A stretch of 64,000 nt of DNA from Streptomyces antnestii (GCF_004005495.1 NZ_RZYA01000003.1:62001-126000); one strand, 5' to 3'; numbered from the stretch's first letter, positions 23,698 to 32,719 are shown. Notes: generated from the letters alone by a model not told the origin. Program-made: numbers and translations.

Positions 23698-25827
23698 TCA
23701 GGCCTTCGGTTTCGTCAGGTCGTAGAAGGTCGCGCTGCCCACGGTGACCTTCGTGTAGTTCTTCTCGACCCAGGACTGGATCGCGGAGGCGGTGCCGCTG
23801 CCGCCGCCCGTCCCGCCCCCGCCCATGCCGCCGCCACCGATGAAGTAGTGGATCTTCCCGTCTCCGACGTACTGCTTGAACTGGGCGAGCGTCGGGGACG
23901 GGTCGCTGCCGTTGAAGCCGCCGATCGCCATGACCGGCTTCCCGGTGGAGAGCTGGTAGCTCGCCGCGTTCTGCGAGCCGATCGCCGCGGCGGCCCAGGT
24001 GTAGTCGTCCGCGTTCTTTTCTACAAGGGCCTTGGCCTTGGCGCTGACCTGGGCGCCGTTGAGCAGCCCGCCCATGCCGTCGCGTTCACCCATGCGGGGC
24101 GCGCCTGTTTTCTGGCCCTGATTCTGGCCCTGGTTCTGGCCGGTCGGTGGCTGGCCGGGCATCCCTCCGGTCGGGGGCTGCCCCATACCGCCGCCCGGCG
24201 ATCGCATCCCTCCGCCCGGCATGCCCTCGCCGAAGCGAACGACGCCGCCGCGGCCCCCGCCGGGACCGCCCATCATGCTCGCGCCCGCCGGACCGGCCGT
24301 CACGATCGATCCGCTGTGCCCGGTGCCGAGCGTGCTGACCGTGTACGCGGCCGGCCCGGCCAGCGCGGTCACGAGCCCCAACCCGGCCGCCCCGAGCGCC
24401 AGTTGACGGTTGATCCGGCCGGCGAGGGCGACCCCGAGTCCCGCCGCGACGCCGCCGACGAGGATCACCCAGCGCAGCCACGGCACGTAGTCCGGCGTCC
24501 GGTTCAGGAGCACGTACGACCACACGGCCGTCACCGCACCCGTGACGCCGAGCGCGGCCGAGGCCGTGAACCTGGCCCGTTCCTCCCACAGCACGCTCGC
24601 GCCCATGCCGACGAGCGCGGCGGCGTAGGGGGCCAGAGCCACCGTGTAGTACTGGTGGAAGATCCCGGCCATGAAGCTGAAGACGACCGTGGTCATCACC
24701 AGCGAGCCGCCCCACGCGAGGAACGCGGCACGCGCCGTGTCCGTCCGCCGTGCCTTCCACGTGACGACGATTCCGGCGACGAGCAGCAGCAGGGCGGCCG
24801 GCAGGAGCCAGGAGATCTGGCTGCCGACCTCGGAGTTGAACATCCGGTCGATGCCGGTCTGGCCCCACATGCTGCTGCCGCCGCCCGCCCGGCCACCGCC
24901 TCCGCCGACGCTGCCGGTCTCCTCGCCGTTGATGCGGCCGAGCCCGTTGTAGCCGAAGGTCAGTTCAAGGAACGAATTGCCCTGGGAACCGCCGATGTAC
25001 GGGCGCGACGACGCGGGCCACAGCTCCACGGCCGCGACCCACCAGCCGCCCGCGACGACCGTCGCGAGCCCGGAGAGCAGCAGCTGCCCGATCCGCCTGA
25101 GCGGCCTGCCCGGCGCGAACACCGCGTACAGGACGGCCAGCGGCGGCAGGATCAGGAACGCCTGGAGCGTCTTCGCGAGGAAGGCGAGGCCGACGGCGAC
25201 GCCCGCCCACACCAGCCACTTCGTGCGGCCGTTCTCCATGGCGCGCAGCACGCAGTAGACCGTGACGGTCATCAGGAGCGCGAGCAGCGCGTCCGGGTTG
25301 TTGAAGCGGAACATCAGGGCGGCCACCGGCGTGAGCGCGAACGCCGCCACTGTGATCAGCCCGGCCGCCGCGCTGAACCGGCGCCGCACCGCCCCGTACA
25401 GGACGCCCGCCGTCGCCACACCCATCAGGACCTGCGGCACGAGGATCGCCCACGAGCCGAGGCCGAACATCCGCACGGAGAGCGCCATCGGCCACAGGGA
25501 GGCCGGGGGCTTGTCGACGGTGATGGCGTTCGCCGAGTCGAGCGAGCCGAAGAACATCGCCTTCCAGCTCTGGCTCCCGGCCTGCACGGCCGCGGAGTAG
25601 AAGGAGTTGGCGTAGCCGGAGGCGCTCAGGTTCCACAGGTAGGCGAGGCCGACGACGAGCAGCAGGCCGAGGAACGCGGGGCGCGCCCAGCGCGGGTCGT
25701 CGTCGCGCCCGCGCCAGATCCGGGTGAGCGGGGGCTGTTCGGGGGGACGGCCGTGTCCTTGCGTGGCGGGCGCGCCAGGGGGCGGGGGGACCGGGGGCGC
25801 CTCGGTCGGGTGGGAGGGCAGGGTCAT
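23698..25827 (-). CDS. GT39/ArnT-like membrane glycosyltransferase
   Basis: ATG 25827 gives 709 residues. A Pro-rich cytoplasmic start of about 50 residues is followed by a polytopic GT-C transferase (first loop NSFYSAAVQAGSQSWKAMFF then ITVDKPPASLWPMALS, with DKPP as the catalytic-loop motif). The C-terminal third is an extracytoplasmic domain rich in Gly/Met/Pro. The family moves sugars from polyprenyl-phosphate donors to lipids, wall polymers or proteins outside the membrane. Start and stop overlap by 4 bp (ATGA) with the upstream GT2-GtrA gene, which should make the lipid-linked donor. Confidence 0.92.
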   Translation of the reverse strand: MTLPSHPTEAPPVPPPPGAPATQGHGRPPEQPPLTRIWRGRDDDPRWARPAFLGLLLVVGLAYLWNLSASGYANSFYSAAVQAGSQSWKAMFFGSLDSANAITVDKPPASLWPMALSVRMFGLGSWAILVPQVLMGVATAGVLYGAVRRRFSAAAGLITVAAFALTPVAALMFRFNNPDALLALLMTVTVYCVLRAMENGRTKWLVWAGVAVGLAFLAKTLQAFLILPPLAVLYAVFAPGRPLRRIGQLLLSGLATVVAGGWWVAAVELWPASSRPYIGGSQGNSFLELTFGYNGLGRINGEETGSVGGGGGRAGGGSSMWGQTGIDRMFNSEVGSQISWLLPAALLLLVAGIVVTWKARRTDTARAAFLAWGGSLVMTTVVFSFMAGIFHQYYTVALAPYAAALVGMGASVLWEERARFTASAALGVTGAVTAVWSYVLLNRTPDYVPWLRWVILVGGVAAGLGVALAGRINRQLALGAAGLGLVTALAGPAAYTVSTLGTGHSGSIVTAGPAGASMMGGPGGGRGGVVRFGEGMPGGGMRSPGGGMGQPPTGGMPGQPPTGQNQGQNQGQKTGAPRMGERDGMGGLLNGAQVSAKAKALVEKNADDYTWAAAAIGSQNAASYQLSTGKPVMAIGGFNGSDPSPTLAQFKQYVGDGKIHYFIGGGGMGGGGTGGGSGTASAIQSWVEKNYTKVTVGSATFYDLTKPKA

Positions 25828-27158
25828 CGTCCGGTCTCCAGCTCGTGGTCGTACGTGGGTGACTCGTGGTCGTACGTGGGTCGGGTGGGGGCGGGGGGAG
25901 TGGACTGCTCGGGGAACACCCAGGCCCGGAAGAGCAGGAAGCGCAGCACGGTGGCCGCGAGGTTGGCGGCGATGAGCACCGCGAGTTCCGTGGAGTGCGC
26001 CGGGTGCGTGGTGGCCGCGCCGAGCGCGGCGAGGGAGCCGCTGGTCAGGGCGAGGCCGATGGCGAACACGACGAGACCCTGGGCCTGATGCCGGACCGCG
26101 CGGTCGCGGCCCCGCACGCCGAACGTGAGCCTGCGGTTCGCGGCCGTGTTCGCGACGGCCGAGACGAGGAGGGCGAGGGCGTTGGCGACCTGGGACCCCG
26201 TGAACGTACGGAATCCCGAGTAGAGCAGCAGATAGGCGAGCGTCGACAGGGCGCCCACGACGCAGAATCCGACCAGCTGGCGGGCCAGTCCGCCGGGCAC
26301 TCCGGGGACCTGGCGGTCGCGCGGGTCGTCGCCGAAGGGGCGGGCGAGCCGGTCCAGGGGGAGCGCGCCGACCGCGAGCGCCCGCCCCACGCGCCACACG
26401 CCCCTGAGGTCGTCGGTCGCCGTCCTCACGATGTGCACCGTCGAGTCCGGGTCGTCGACCCAGTCGACCGGCACCTCGTGGATACGGAGCCCGGCCCGCT
26501 CGGCGAGGACCAGCATCTCCGTGTCGAAGAACCAGCCGCTGTCCTCGACGAGCGGCAGCAGCACCTTCGCCACGTCCCGCCGGATCGCCTTGAACCCGCA
26601 CTGGGCGTCGGAGAAACGGGCCTGGAGGGAGCCGCGCAGGATCAGGTTGTAGACGCGGGAGATGAACTCGCGCTTCGGCCCGCGCACGACACGGGAACTG
26701 CGCGCGAGGCGCGAGCCGATCGCCAGGTCCGAGTGGCCCGAGATCAGCGGGGCGACCAGCGGAAGGAGCGCGTTGAGGTCCGTGGACAGGTCGACGTCCA
26801 TGTACGCGAGGACGGGCGCGTCGGACGCGGACCAGACAGTGCGCAGCGCCCGGCCGCGGCCCTTCTGCTCCAGGCGCGCGTGCCGTACCGCGGGCAGCGC
26901 GGCCGCCAGGGACGCGGCGACGTCGGGGGTGGCGTCCGTGGACGCGTTGTCCGCGATCGTGATGCGGAAGCGGTAGGGGAAGGTGGCGACGAGGTGGTGG
27001 TGCAGGCGGCGCACGCAGGGGCCGAGGTCCTGCTCCTCGTTGTAGACCGGGATCACCACGTCCAGGACCGGTGCGTCGCCCGCGCCGGCCGGTAGATGTT
27101 CCCGCGCCGGCAGCACTCCCGGCGAGGGGTCGGTGTCCGGGGAAGAGTCGGTTCGCAT
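25824..27158 (-). CDS. GT2 glycosyltransferase fused to GtrA flippase domain
   Basis: ATG 27158 gives 444 residues. Residues of about 30-270 are a dolichyl-phosphate-sugar-synthase-like GT2 (VVIPVYNEEQDL, metal-binding DVD at 121-123, GFKAIRRDV). Residues of about 293-425 are a four-helix GtrA domain (RQLVGFCVVGALSTLAYLLL), a putative flippase for polyprenyl-phosphate sugars. The enzyme should load a sugar on decaprenyl phosphate inside and pass it outward to the GT39 transferase. Its start is 26 bp after the stop of the kinase gene, so all four genes form one operon. The C-terminus carries a duplicated PTYDHE motif. Confidence 0.92.
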   Translation of the reverse strand: MRTDSSPDTDPSPGVLPAREHLPAGAGDAPVLDVVIPVYNEEQDLGPCVRRLHHHLVATFPYRFRITIADNASTDATPDVAASLAAALPAVRHARLEQKGRGRALRTVWSASDAPVLAYMDVDLSTDLNALLPLVAPLISGHSDLAIGSRLARSSRVVRGPKREFISRVYNLILRGSLQARFSDAQCGFKAIRRDVAKVLLPLVEDSGWFFDTEMLVLAERAGLRIHEVPVDWVDDPDSTVHIVRTATDDLRGVWRVGRALAVGALPLDRLARPFGDDPRDRQVPGVPGGLARQLVGFCVVGALSTLAYLLLYSGFRTFTGSQVANALALLVSAVANTAANRRLTFGVRGRDRAVRHQAQGLVVFAIGLALTSGSLAALGAATTHPAHSTELAVLIAANLAATVLRFLLFRAWVFPEQSTPPAPTRPTYDHESPTYDHELETGR

Positions 27159-27184
27159 GACACCGACATTCACCAACTGCCCTG

Positions 27185-28762
27185 TCAGGCCCGTGTGGTG
27201 AGACTGTGGCCCGCCTGTGAGTGCGTCACGGGTCCGGCAAGCGCCGGCAGACACACCGTGAACACGGTCCGGCCGGGCACGCTGTCGACGGTGACGGCAC
27301 CGCCGTGCGCCGCCGCGACGGCCTGCACGATGGCGAGGCCGAGACCGGTCGAGCCGTGCGCCCGGGAGCGGGAGGTGTCGCCGCGCGCGAACCGTTCGAA
27401 GACGTGCGGCAGCAGCTCGGGCGGAATTCCGGGCCCGTCGTCCCGCACGTCCAGACAGACCCAGGGCCCGCGCCGGTGCACGCGCGCGGTCACGGTGGTG
27501 CCGGGCGGCGTGTGCGTACGGGCGTTCGCCAGCAGGTTCACGAGCACCTGGTGGAGGCGGGGCCCGTCGGCCAGTACGAGGGCCGGGTCGTCCGGCAGTT
27601 CGAGCCGCCACGTGTGGGTCTGCCCGGCCGCCCGCGCGTCGCTGATCGCGTCCACGACGAGCGGGGAGACGTCGGTGCTCTCGTAGGACAGGGGGCGTCC
27701 CGCGTCGAGCCGGGCGAGCAGCAGCAGGTCCTCGACGAGACCGGTCATCCGGTGGGCCTCGGACTCGATGCGGCCGAGCGCGTGCCGGGTGTCGGGCCCG
27801 GTCTCCTCGCGTCCCCTGCGGGTGAGTTCGGCGTATCCACGGATCGAGGCCAGGGGCGTACGCAGCTCATGGCTGGCGTCCGCGACGAACTGACGGACGC
27901 GCGTCTCGCTCTGCTGGCGTGCTTCGAGCGCGCCGTTCACATGGTCGAGCATGCGGTTGAGGGCGGCGCCGACCTGGCCGACCTCGGTGCGCGGGTCGGC
28001 CTCGGTCTCGGGGACCCGTTCGTGGAGGGCCACCTCGCCGCTGTGCAGGGGGAGTTCGGAGACTCGGGTCGCGGTGGAGGCGACGCGGCGCAGGGGGCGC
28101 AGGGCCACGCCGACCATGGCGGCGCCGGCGAGCGACGCGGCGACGAGACCGGCGGCCGTGACGCTGACCTCGACGACGACGAGGGTGTTCAGCGTGTTCG
28201 TGACCTCGGACTCCGGCAGGCCGACCAGCGTGTTTCCGTTTCCGACCGGATTCGAGGAGACCCGGTAGTCGCCGAGCCCGGGCAGGCTGACGCTGTGCGG
28301 CTCCCCGTCCTGCGGAACGCTCTGCAGGGCGGTGGTCTGCTCGCCGGTCAACGGGACTATGGGGGCGTCCCGGTCGGCGGCGCTCCTGGCGGCCTCCGTC
28401 ACGTGCCCGCCGGAGCCGACGATCGCGCCGACGGTGCCGGGGCGGCTGGGACCGGCGAGAAAGCTCAGGTCCTGCGCCTGCCGGCCCGGGCCGGGACCGC
28501 CCGTGGACAGGACGACCGCGCCGCGCACCTGCTTGTCCAGCTGGGCGTACAGATAGCTGTGCAGCGCAATGGTGGTGACGGTGCCGATGACCGCGCACAC
28601 GACGGCGATCAGCGCGACAGCCGTGATGACAAGGCGTTTGCGCAGGCTGCGCGGCTGCCGCCGCCTGCGTTGCGGGCCGCGCGACTGCCGCTGCCTGTCG
28701 TGCGGGCCGCGCGACTGCCGCTGCCTGTCGTGCGGGCCGCGCGGCTGCCGCTGCCCGCTCAT
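27185..28762 (-). CDS. Two-component sensor histidine kinase
   Basis: ATG 28762 gives 525 residues. The N-terminus (about 1-40) is an Arg/Gln/Pro-rich repeat. Helices at about 44-66 and 192-218 flank an extracytoplasmic sensor region. HAMP then precedes the DHp box SHELRTPL with phospho-acceptor His 298, followed by NLLANARTH, DVRDDGPGIP and GSTGLGLAIV. It partners the response regulator, whose gene overlaps it by 4 bp (ATGA). The signal is unknown. Being in an operon with polyprenyl-sugar transferases, it probably senses or controls envelope glycosylation. Confidence 0.93.
   Translation of the reverse strand: MSGQRQPRGPHDRQRQSRGPHDRQRQSRGPQRRRRQPRSLRKRLVITAVALIAVVCAVIGTVTTIALHSYLYAQLDKQVRGAVVLSTGGPGPGRQAQDLSFLAGPSRPGTVGAIVGSGGHVTEAARSAADRDAPIVPLTGEQTTALQSVPQDGEPHSVSLPGLGDYRVSSNPVGNGNTLVGLPESEVTNTLNTLVVVEVSVTAAGLVAASLAGAAMVGVALRPLRRVASTATRVSELPLHSGEVALHERVPETEADPRTEVGQVGAALNRMLDHVNGALEARQQSETRVRQFVADASHELRTPLASIRGYAELTRRGREETGPDTRHALGRIESEAHRMTGLVEDLLLLARLDAGRPLSYESTDVSPLVVDAISDARAAGQTHTWRLELPDDPALVLADGPRLHQVLVNLLANARTHTPPGTTVTARVHRRGPWVCLDVRDDGPGIPPELLPHVFERFARGDTSRSRAHGSTGLGLAIVQAVAAAHGGAVTVDSVPGRTVFTVCLPALAGPVTHSQAGHSLTTRA
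28651..28760. repeat. 30-bp tandem repeat inside the kinase gene start
   Basis: Two perfect units at 28681-28710 and 28711-28740, with imperfect copies at 28651-28680 and 28741-28760. Each encodes ten residues of the type RQRQSRGPHD. All are in frame, so the repeat number can vary without breaking the gene. Confidence 0.85.
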
Positions 28763-29508
28763 GTCACCGCGGGGACGGCCGGCTTGATCAAGTATCCGGC
28801 ACCGCGCCGCGTGTGGATCATCGGCTCGCGCCCGGCGTCGATCTTCCGGCGCAGATACGAGATGTACAGCTCCACGACGTTGGCCTGACCGCCGAAGTCG
28901 TAGCTCCAGACCCGGTCCAGTATCTGCGCCTTGCTCAGCACCCGGCGCGGATTGCGCATCAGGAAACGCAGCAGCTCGAACTCGGTGGCCGTCAGATGGA
29001 TGCCGTCCCCGCCGCGGGACACCTCGTGGCTGTCCTCGTCGAGTGTCAGGTCCCCGACGACGAGCACGGACTCGCTGCGCCGGTCGGCGGCGCCCGAGCG
29101 GCGGATGAGACCGCGCAGCCGGGCGACGACCTCCTCCAGGCTGAACGGCTTGGTCACATAGTCGTCGCCGCCCGCCGTGAGACCGGCGATCCGGTCCTCG
29201 ACCGCGTCCTTCGCGGTCAGGAACAGCACCGGCACGTCCTGCAGCTCCCGGCGCAGCCGCCCGAGCACGGACAGGCCGTCCATGTCGGGCAGCATCATGT
29301 CGAGCACGATCGCGTCCGGCCGGAAGTCGCGCGCGGTCTGCACCGCGCCCGCCCCGTCCCCGGCGCTGCGGATCTGCCAGCCCTCGTAGCGCAGGGCCAT
29401 GGAGAGCAGCTCGGTGATCGACTGTTCGTCGTCCACGACGAGGACCCGCACGGGGCTCCCGTCCGGCCTCAGCAGTTCGGTACGCCCCTGGGGCGAGGTC
29501 GTGGTCAT
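28759..29508 (-). CDS. OmpR-family response regulator
   Basis: ATG 29508 gives 249 residues. The receiver domain has the acidic pair in LVVDDEQ, phospho-acceptor Asp 70 (IVLDMMLPDMDG) and Lys 120 (DYVTKPF). The winged-helix output domain (about 145-245) contains ATEFELLRFLMRNPRRVLSK and the terminal HTRRGAGYLIKP. It is the first gene of an operon with the kinase, GT2-GtrA and GT39 genes. Direct repeats upstream (29550-29571) are probable binding sites, suggesting autoregulation. Confidence 0.94.
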   Translation of the reverse strand: MTTTSPQGRTELLRPDGSPVRVLVVDDEQSITELLSMALRYEGWQIRSAGDGAGAVQTARDFRPDAIVLDMMLPDMDGLSVLGRLRRELQDVPVLFLTAKDAVEDRIAGLTAGGDDYVTKPFSLEEVVARLRGLIRRSGAADRRSESVLVVGDLTLDEDSHEVSRGGDGIHLTATEFELLRFLMRNPRRVLSKAQILDRVWSYDFGGQANVVELYISYLRRKIDAGREPMIHTRRGAGYLIKPAVPAVT

Positions 29509-29549
29509 GCTGCACACCCTGCGCGCCCGCCCTGAGAACCGGCTTTCGC

Positions 29550-29571
29550 GTTCCTGTGAATTCCCTGAGAA
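29550..29571. promoter_or_regulatory. Candidate OmpR-type direct repeat upstream of the response regulator
   Basis: On the reverse strand TTCTCAGGGAA is followed directly by TTCACAGGAAC, two 11-bp half-sites with the spacing OmpR-family dimers use. A further ggttctcagg lies nearer the gene (29531-29540). Confidence 0.5.
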
Positions 29572-29580
29572 AACGCTTAG

Positions 29581-29654
29581 GGGGTGCCGTTGAAAGCTCC
29601 TAGGGGCACCGTCGAGAACTCCTAGGAGGTGCCGCCGAGAACTCCTACGGAGTG
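29581..29654. repeat. Degenerate repeats of about 23 bp between the response regulator and amidohydrolase genes
   Basis: About three units of the form ggtgccg(c/t)(c/t)gagaactcctagga are stacked, each with a cctagg or cctacgg core. They end at the stop region of the amidohydrolase gene. They may be regulator sites or the result of local slippage. Confidence 0.5.
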
Positions 29655-30559
29655 CCGTCGAGCCCGAACAGCCGTGCCCCGTTCCCGTGGCACACGGCCC
29701 GCAGCCATGCCGACCCGAGCCCCAGCCGCTCCAGCGCCTCCAGCTGGTGGACGTACGGGTACGGGATGTTGGGGAAGTCGGTGCCGAGCAGGATCCGGTC
29801 ACCGAGAGCGGCGAGCCGGGACAGCTCCGCGCGCGGGAACGGGGAGAAGCCCTCGGTGAAGTCCGTGAACGCCATCGTCGTGTCGAGCCGCACCTCCCCG
29901 TACCGCTCGGCCAGGTCGAGGAAGTCCGTGTACTCGGGCATCCCCATGTGGGCCACGATCACGGGCAGGCGCGGATGCCGGGCGAGGAGCCGGGCGACCG
30001 GCTCGGGCCCGGTGTGCTTGCCGGGGGCGGGCCCCGAGCCGCAGTGCATGACGACGGGCACGCCGGCCTCGGCGAGCAGGCCCCATACGGGTTCGAGCAG
30101 TTCGTCGTTCGGGTCGTACGCCCCCACCTGCACATGGGCCTTGAAGACCCGTGTGCCCGCCTCGACCGCCTCACGCACGTACCGGTCCACGCCCGGCTCC
30201 GGGAAGAACGTCGACGTGTGCAGACAGCCGGGGGTCCTGCGCGCGAAGTCGGCGGCCCACCCGTTGAGCCACTCCGCCATGCCCGCCTTGTGCGGATAGA
30301 GCATGGAGGTGAAGGCCCGCACCCCGAACTCCCGCAGCCGGTCGAGCCGCTGCCCCTCTTCCTCCCGGTACGTGATCGGCCAGGCCATCCCGGTCAGGGG
30401 CCCCGCCGCGTCGAAGTACTCCCACACCTTGGCCAGCACGCGCTCGGGCATGAAGTGGGTGTGCACGTCGATCAGGCCGCCCGGCCCGTCGAGCCCGTGC
30501 CGCTCCCGGAACCGCGCGACCTCGGCGGCGCCGACAGGAGTTTCCGGTTGATCACTCAT
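29645..30559 (-). CDS. Amidohydrolase (TIM-barrel, ACMSD-like) family protein
   Basis: ATG 30559 gives 304 residues; a longer start at 30568 is possible. The metal site is clear: IDVHTHF near residue 30, VMHCGSGPAPG, VIVAHMGMPE and the final LLGTDFPNIPYP. This is the amidohydrolase-2 branch, which includes decarboxylases and hydrolases of aromatic or lactone substrates. The substrate is unknown. It stands alone, upstream of the response regulator operon on the same strand. Confidence 0.88.
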   Translation of the reverse strand: MSDQPETPVGAAEVARFRERHGLDGPGGLIDVHTHFMPERVLAKVWEYFDAAGPLTGMAWPITYREEEGQRLDRLREFGVRAFTSMLYPHKAGMAEWLNGWAADFARRTPGCLHTSTFFPEPGVDRYVREAVEAGTRVFKAHVQVGAYDPNDELLEPVWGLLAEAGVPVVMHCGSGPAPGKHTGPEPVARLLARHPRLPVIVAHMGMPEYTDFLDLAERYGEVRLDTTMAFTDFTEGFSPFPRAELSRLAALGDRILLGTDFPNIPYPYVHQLEALERLGLGSAWLRAVCHGNGARLFGLDGTP

Positions 30560-30643
30560 GTCCCCCACATTCGGGCCCGCCCCCGTCCCGTGTCCACCCT
30601 TCGCGCATGACGTCGCCCTACGGGAAGCAGGCCCGGCCCACGC

Positions 30644-31543
30644 CTAGAACAACCCGCCCTGCATCGCCGGCACCTCCTTCACCGGCACGGACGTGACAGC
30701 CCCGGAGACCCGCTCCAGCCGCCAGCCGCCGAGCAGCCGGCAGTCGACGACGAGCCCGCGCCCGCCCGCTTCCAGGAGATGGAGATCGGGCCCCGCCGCC
30801 GCGACGAGCGTCCCCGCGACGACACCGCCCTCGACCAACTCACTCACCACACACCCGGCGCCACCGCCACGGAGCCCGTCCGCGAGCCCATCCGCGAGCC
30901 CGAAGACCTCCGCGTGGTCGACCACCTCGCAGGGCAGCCGCTCCAGCGACTCGGGCCACCCGTCGAGCGCGATCGCCGTGGCATGGGCCCTCTCCAGCTC
31001 CCCGGCCCGCTCACCGGCCGGAGGCAGCATCGCCCGCACGGCCCGCTTCCGCGCGTACGGAATCCGGTCGGGAACCCCGAGCGCGCTGCGCAGCAGCTCC
31101 TCCGCACGCCGCGCGGCCATCAGCGGCCCGCGCCCCAACCAGGTGAACGCGACGGCCCCTTGTTCGAGCAGCCGGGCCGAACCCCGCCCGACCCCGGTGA
31201 TCCCCACCTTCACCATCCCGTCCCCGAACCAGGCGAGATACACGTGGTACGGCCGCGGGTCGTCCGCCACGGTGTCCGCGGCGACGGAGTGCGCCCGGTC
31301 GATCCCGGCGCACTCGGCACACTGCGCGCGCGTCCCCCGCCCGGGCACGGCCTCCCCCGCCGGACAGGGCGTACGCCGCCCGCCCCGCCACACCCCGAGG
31401 CATCTGCGCCCGCCCACGGCCCGGAAAGCCAGCACGTCCCCGAAGGCGAGGGGACTCTCCCGCTCCCCCTTCCCCTCCCCGTACCACCCCAGCGCGGGCC
31501 CGCCCCCGACCCGCCACCGCACCCCGGTGCACCACCACGTCAT
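30644..31543 (-). CDS. DUF2797 protein
   Basis: ATG 31543 gives 299 residues. The sequence has the DUF2797 arrangement, with a possible zinc site (CPAGEAVPGRGTRAQCAEC, about 62-80) and a GIY-YIG-like segment (PYHVYLAWFGDGMVKVGITG, about 98-117). The YLA...VKVGI pattern hints at a GIY-YIG-type nuclease fold, but catalytic residues are not certain. Function unknown. The frame runs on to 31999 through the tRNA region, which is rejected. Confidence 0.8.
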   Translation of the reverse strand: MTWWCTGVRWRVGGGPALGWYGEGKGERESPLAFGDVLAFRAVGGRRCLGVWRGGRRTPCPAGEAVPGRGTRAQCAECAGIDRAHSVAADTVADDPRPYHVYLAWFGDGMVKVGITGVGRGSARLLEQGAVAFTWLGRGPLMAARRAEELLRSALGVPDRIPYARKRAVRAMLPPAGERAGELERAHATAIALDGWPESLERLPCEVVDHAEVFGLADGLADGLRGGGAGCVVSELVEGGVVAGTLVAAAGPDLHLLEAGGRGLVVDCRLLGGWRLERVSGAVTSVPVKEVPAMQGGLF

Positions 31544-31624
31544 GCTCCGGACGCTACTCCCGGCCACTGACATCCCGGCCGCCCCGAGAAACTGACACGA
31601 CACAGGGAGCCGGGCACGACACGA

Positions 31625-31657
31625 AGAAGCCCCCCGGAGGATCTCCGGGGGGCTTCT
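31625..31657 (-). terminator. Terminator of tRNA-Arg
   Basis: A stem of about 15 bp, agaagccccccggag / ctccggggggcttct, 7 bp beyond the 3' end of tRNA-Arg on the reverse strand. It is symmetrical and could also stop transcription from the other side. Confidence 0.8.
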
Positions 31658-31664
31658 CATGATG

Positions 31665-31737
31665 TGCACTCGGCAGGATTCGAACCTGCAACCTTCTGAT
31701 CCGTAGTCAGATGCTCTATCCGTTAAGCTACGAGTGC
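31665..31737 (-). tRNA. tRNA-Arg (anticodon ACG)
   Basis: A 73-nt cloverleaf with acceptor arms gcactcg/cgagtgc, an anticodon loop ctacgga (ACG) and a T arm gcaggttcgaatcctgc; the discriminator base is A. A34 of this tRNA is the known substrate of TadA, encoded in this window. Confidence 0.95.
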
Positions 31738-31914
31738 TTGTTCTTTTGTTGTCTCGTTCCCGGCCCTTGCGGCCCGTTCCCGGCGACAGGAAGAACATTA
31801 CATGACTGCCGCCGCCATGTGAAATCCGATAGCCCCACCCCTTGTGACCTGGGCAAACGCCACTTTGGAGCCAGGAAACAGCAGGGAAGCATCGGGGAAG
31901 CAGCCAGGAAGCAC

Positions 31915-31946
31915 CGAAGCCCCGGTCCATGAGGACCGGGGCTTCG
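31915..31946 (-). terminator. Terminator of tRNA-Ser(GCT)
   Basis: A 14-bp perfect stem, cgaagccccggtcc / ggaccggggcttcg, with an atga loop, 9 bp after the tRNA 3' end on the reverse strand. Each tRNA of the pair therefore has its own terminator. Confidence 0.8.
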
Positions 31947-31955
31947 ATCGTGAAG

Positions 31956-32046
31956 CGGAGGCGGAGGGATTTGAACCCTCGATGGGCTTGAAGGCCCAAA
32001 CCGCATTAGCAGTGCGGCGCCATAGACCGGACTAGGCGACGCCTCC
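31956..32046 (-). tRNA. tRNA-Ser (anticodon GCT)
   Basis: A 91-nt class II tRNA with acceptor arms ggaggcg/cgcctcc, an anticodon loop ctgctaa (GCT), a long variable arm and a T loop ggttcaaatcc; the discriminator base is G. It lies 218 bp upstream of tRNA-Arg. Confidence 0.95.
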
Positions 32047-32260
32047 AGCACGACCCCCCGCGCGAGCGCGAGTGGTGCGTCCAGATGATGACACAGCAGC
32101 GCGCGGTGTCACCAATCGGCCCCCACGGTACTAGGAGCCCAGGCCGAAGGGCAAAGCCCTTCTGTTCCTCCTCGTGTTCCCCGGGCCACCGCAACATCAC
32201 GGGCCGCCCGGCGTTAGACGCGGTGTCCCGCTCTTCCGTATCGCTCTCCGAGGAACACTC

Positions 32261-32719
32261 ATGCTGCTGCGCCGCCTCGCCGTCACCGTCGCCGCCTCTG
32301 CCGCCGCCCTGTCCGCGGTCCCCGCCGCCGCCCACGCCGACACCGGACCGCTCGGCCTCCCCTCTCTGCCGCTGCTCGGCAAGCCCGCCGGCCAGGACCA
32401 GCTGCGGATCGCCGTCAGCGACGCGGGCGACGGGCGGGACGGGACGTACGACCTGGAGTGCGGGCCCGCCGGCGGCAGTCATCCGGAACCCTCCGACGCC
32501 TGCGCGCGCCTCGACCAACTGTCCGCGGACGGCCACGACCCGTTCGCCCCGCTCCCGGAGGGCGCCCAGTGCACGATGCAGTACGGCGGCTCCGCGACCG
32601 CCCGCATCACCGGCACGTGGCACGGCCGGCCCGTGAACGCGACGTACAAGAGGACCGACGGCTGTGAGATCTCGCGATGGCAGGGGCTCGTTCCCGTACT
32701 GCCCGCGACCGGCAGGTGA
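32261..32719 (+). CDS. Subtilisin-inhibitor-like (SSI family) secreted protease inhibitor
   Basis: The protein has 152 residues with gagg upstream of ATG. The signal peptide ends near AAAHADTG (residue about 26). The mature domain carries two disulfide pairs expected for SSI (LECGPAGGSHPEPSDACARL, and CTMQYGG with DGCEIS). The reactive-site loop CTMQY places Met at P1, as in classical SSI, so subtilisin-type serine proteases would be inhibited. An HtrA-like protease gene lies elsewhere in the window, but no link is implied. Typical Streptomyces extracellular inhibitor. Confidence 0.88.
   Translation: MLLRRLAVTVAASAAALSAVPAAAHADTGPLGLPSLPLLGKPAGQDQLRIAVSDAGDGRDGTYDLECGPAGGSHPEPSDACARLDQLSADGHDPFAPLPEGAQCTMQYGGSATARITGTWHGRPVNATYKRTDGCEISRWQGLVPVLPATGR

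Noticed and set aside
28651..28760. Possible CRISPR array from 30-bp repeats
   Set aside because: The repeats are directly adjacent without spacers and lie in frame inside the kinase gene.
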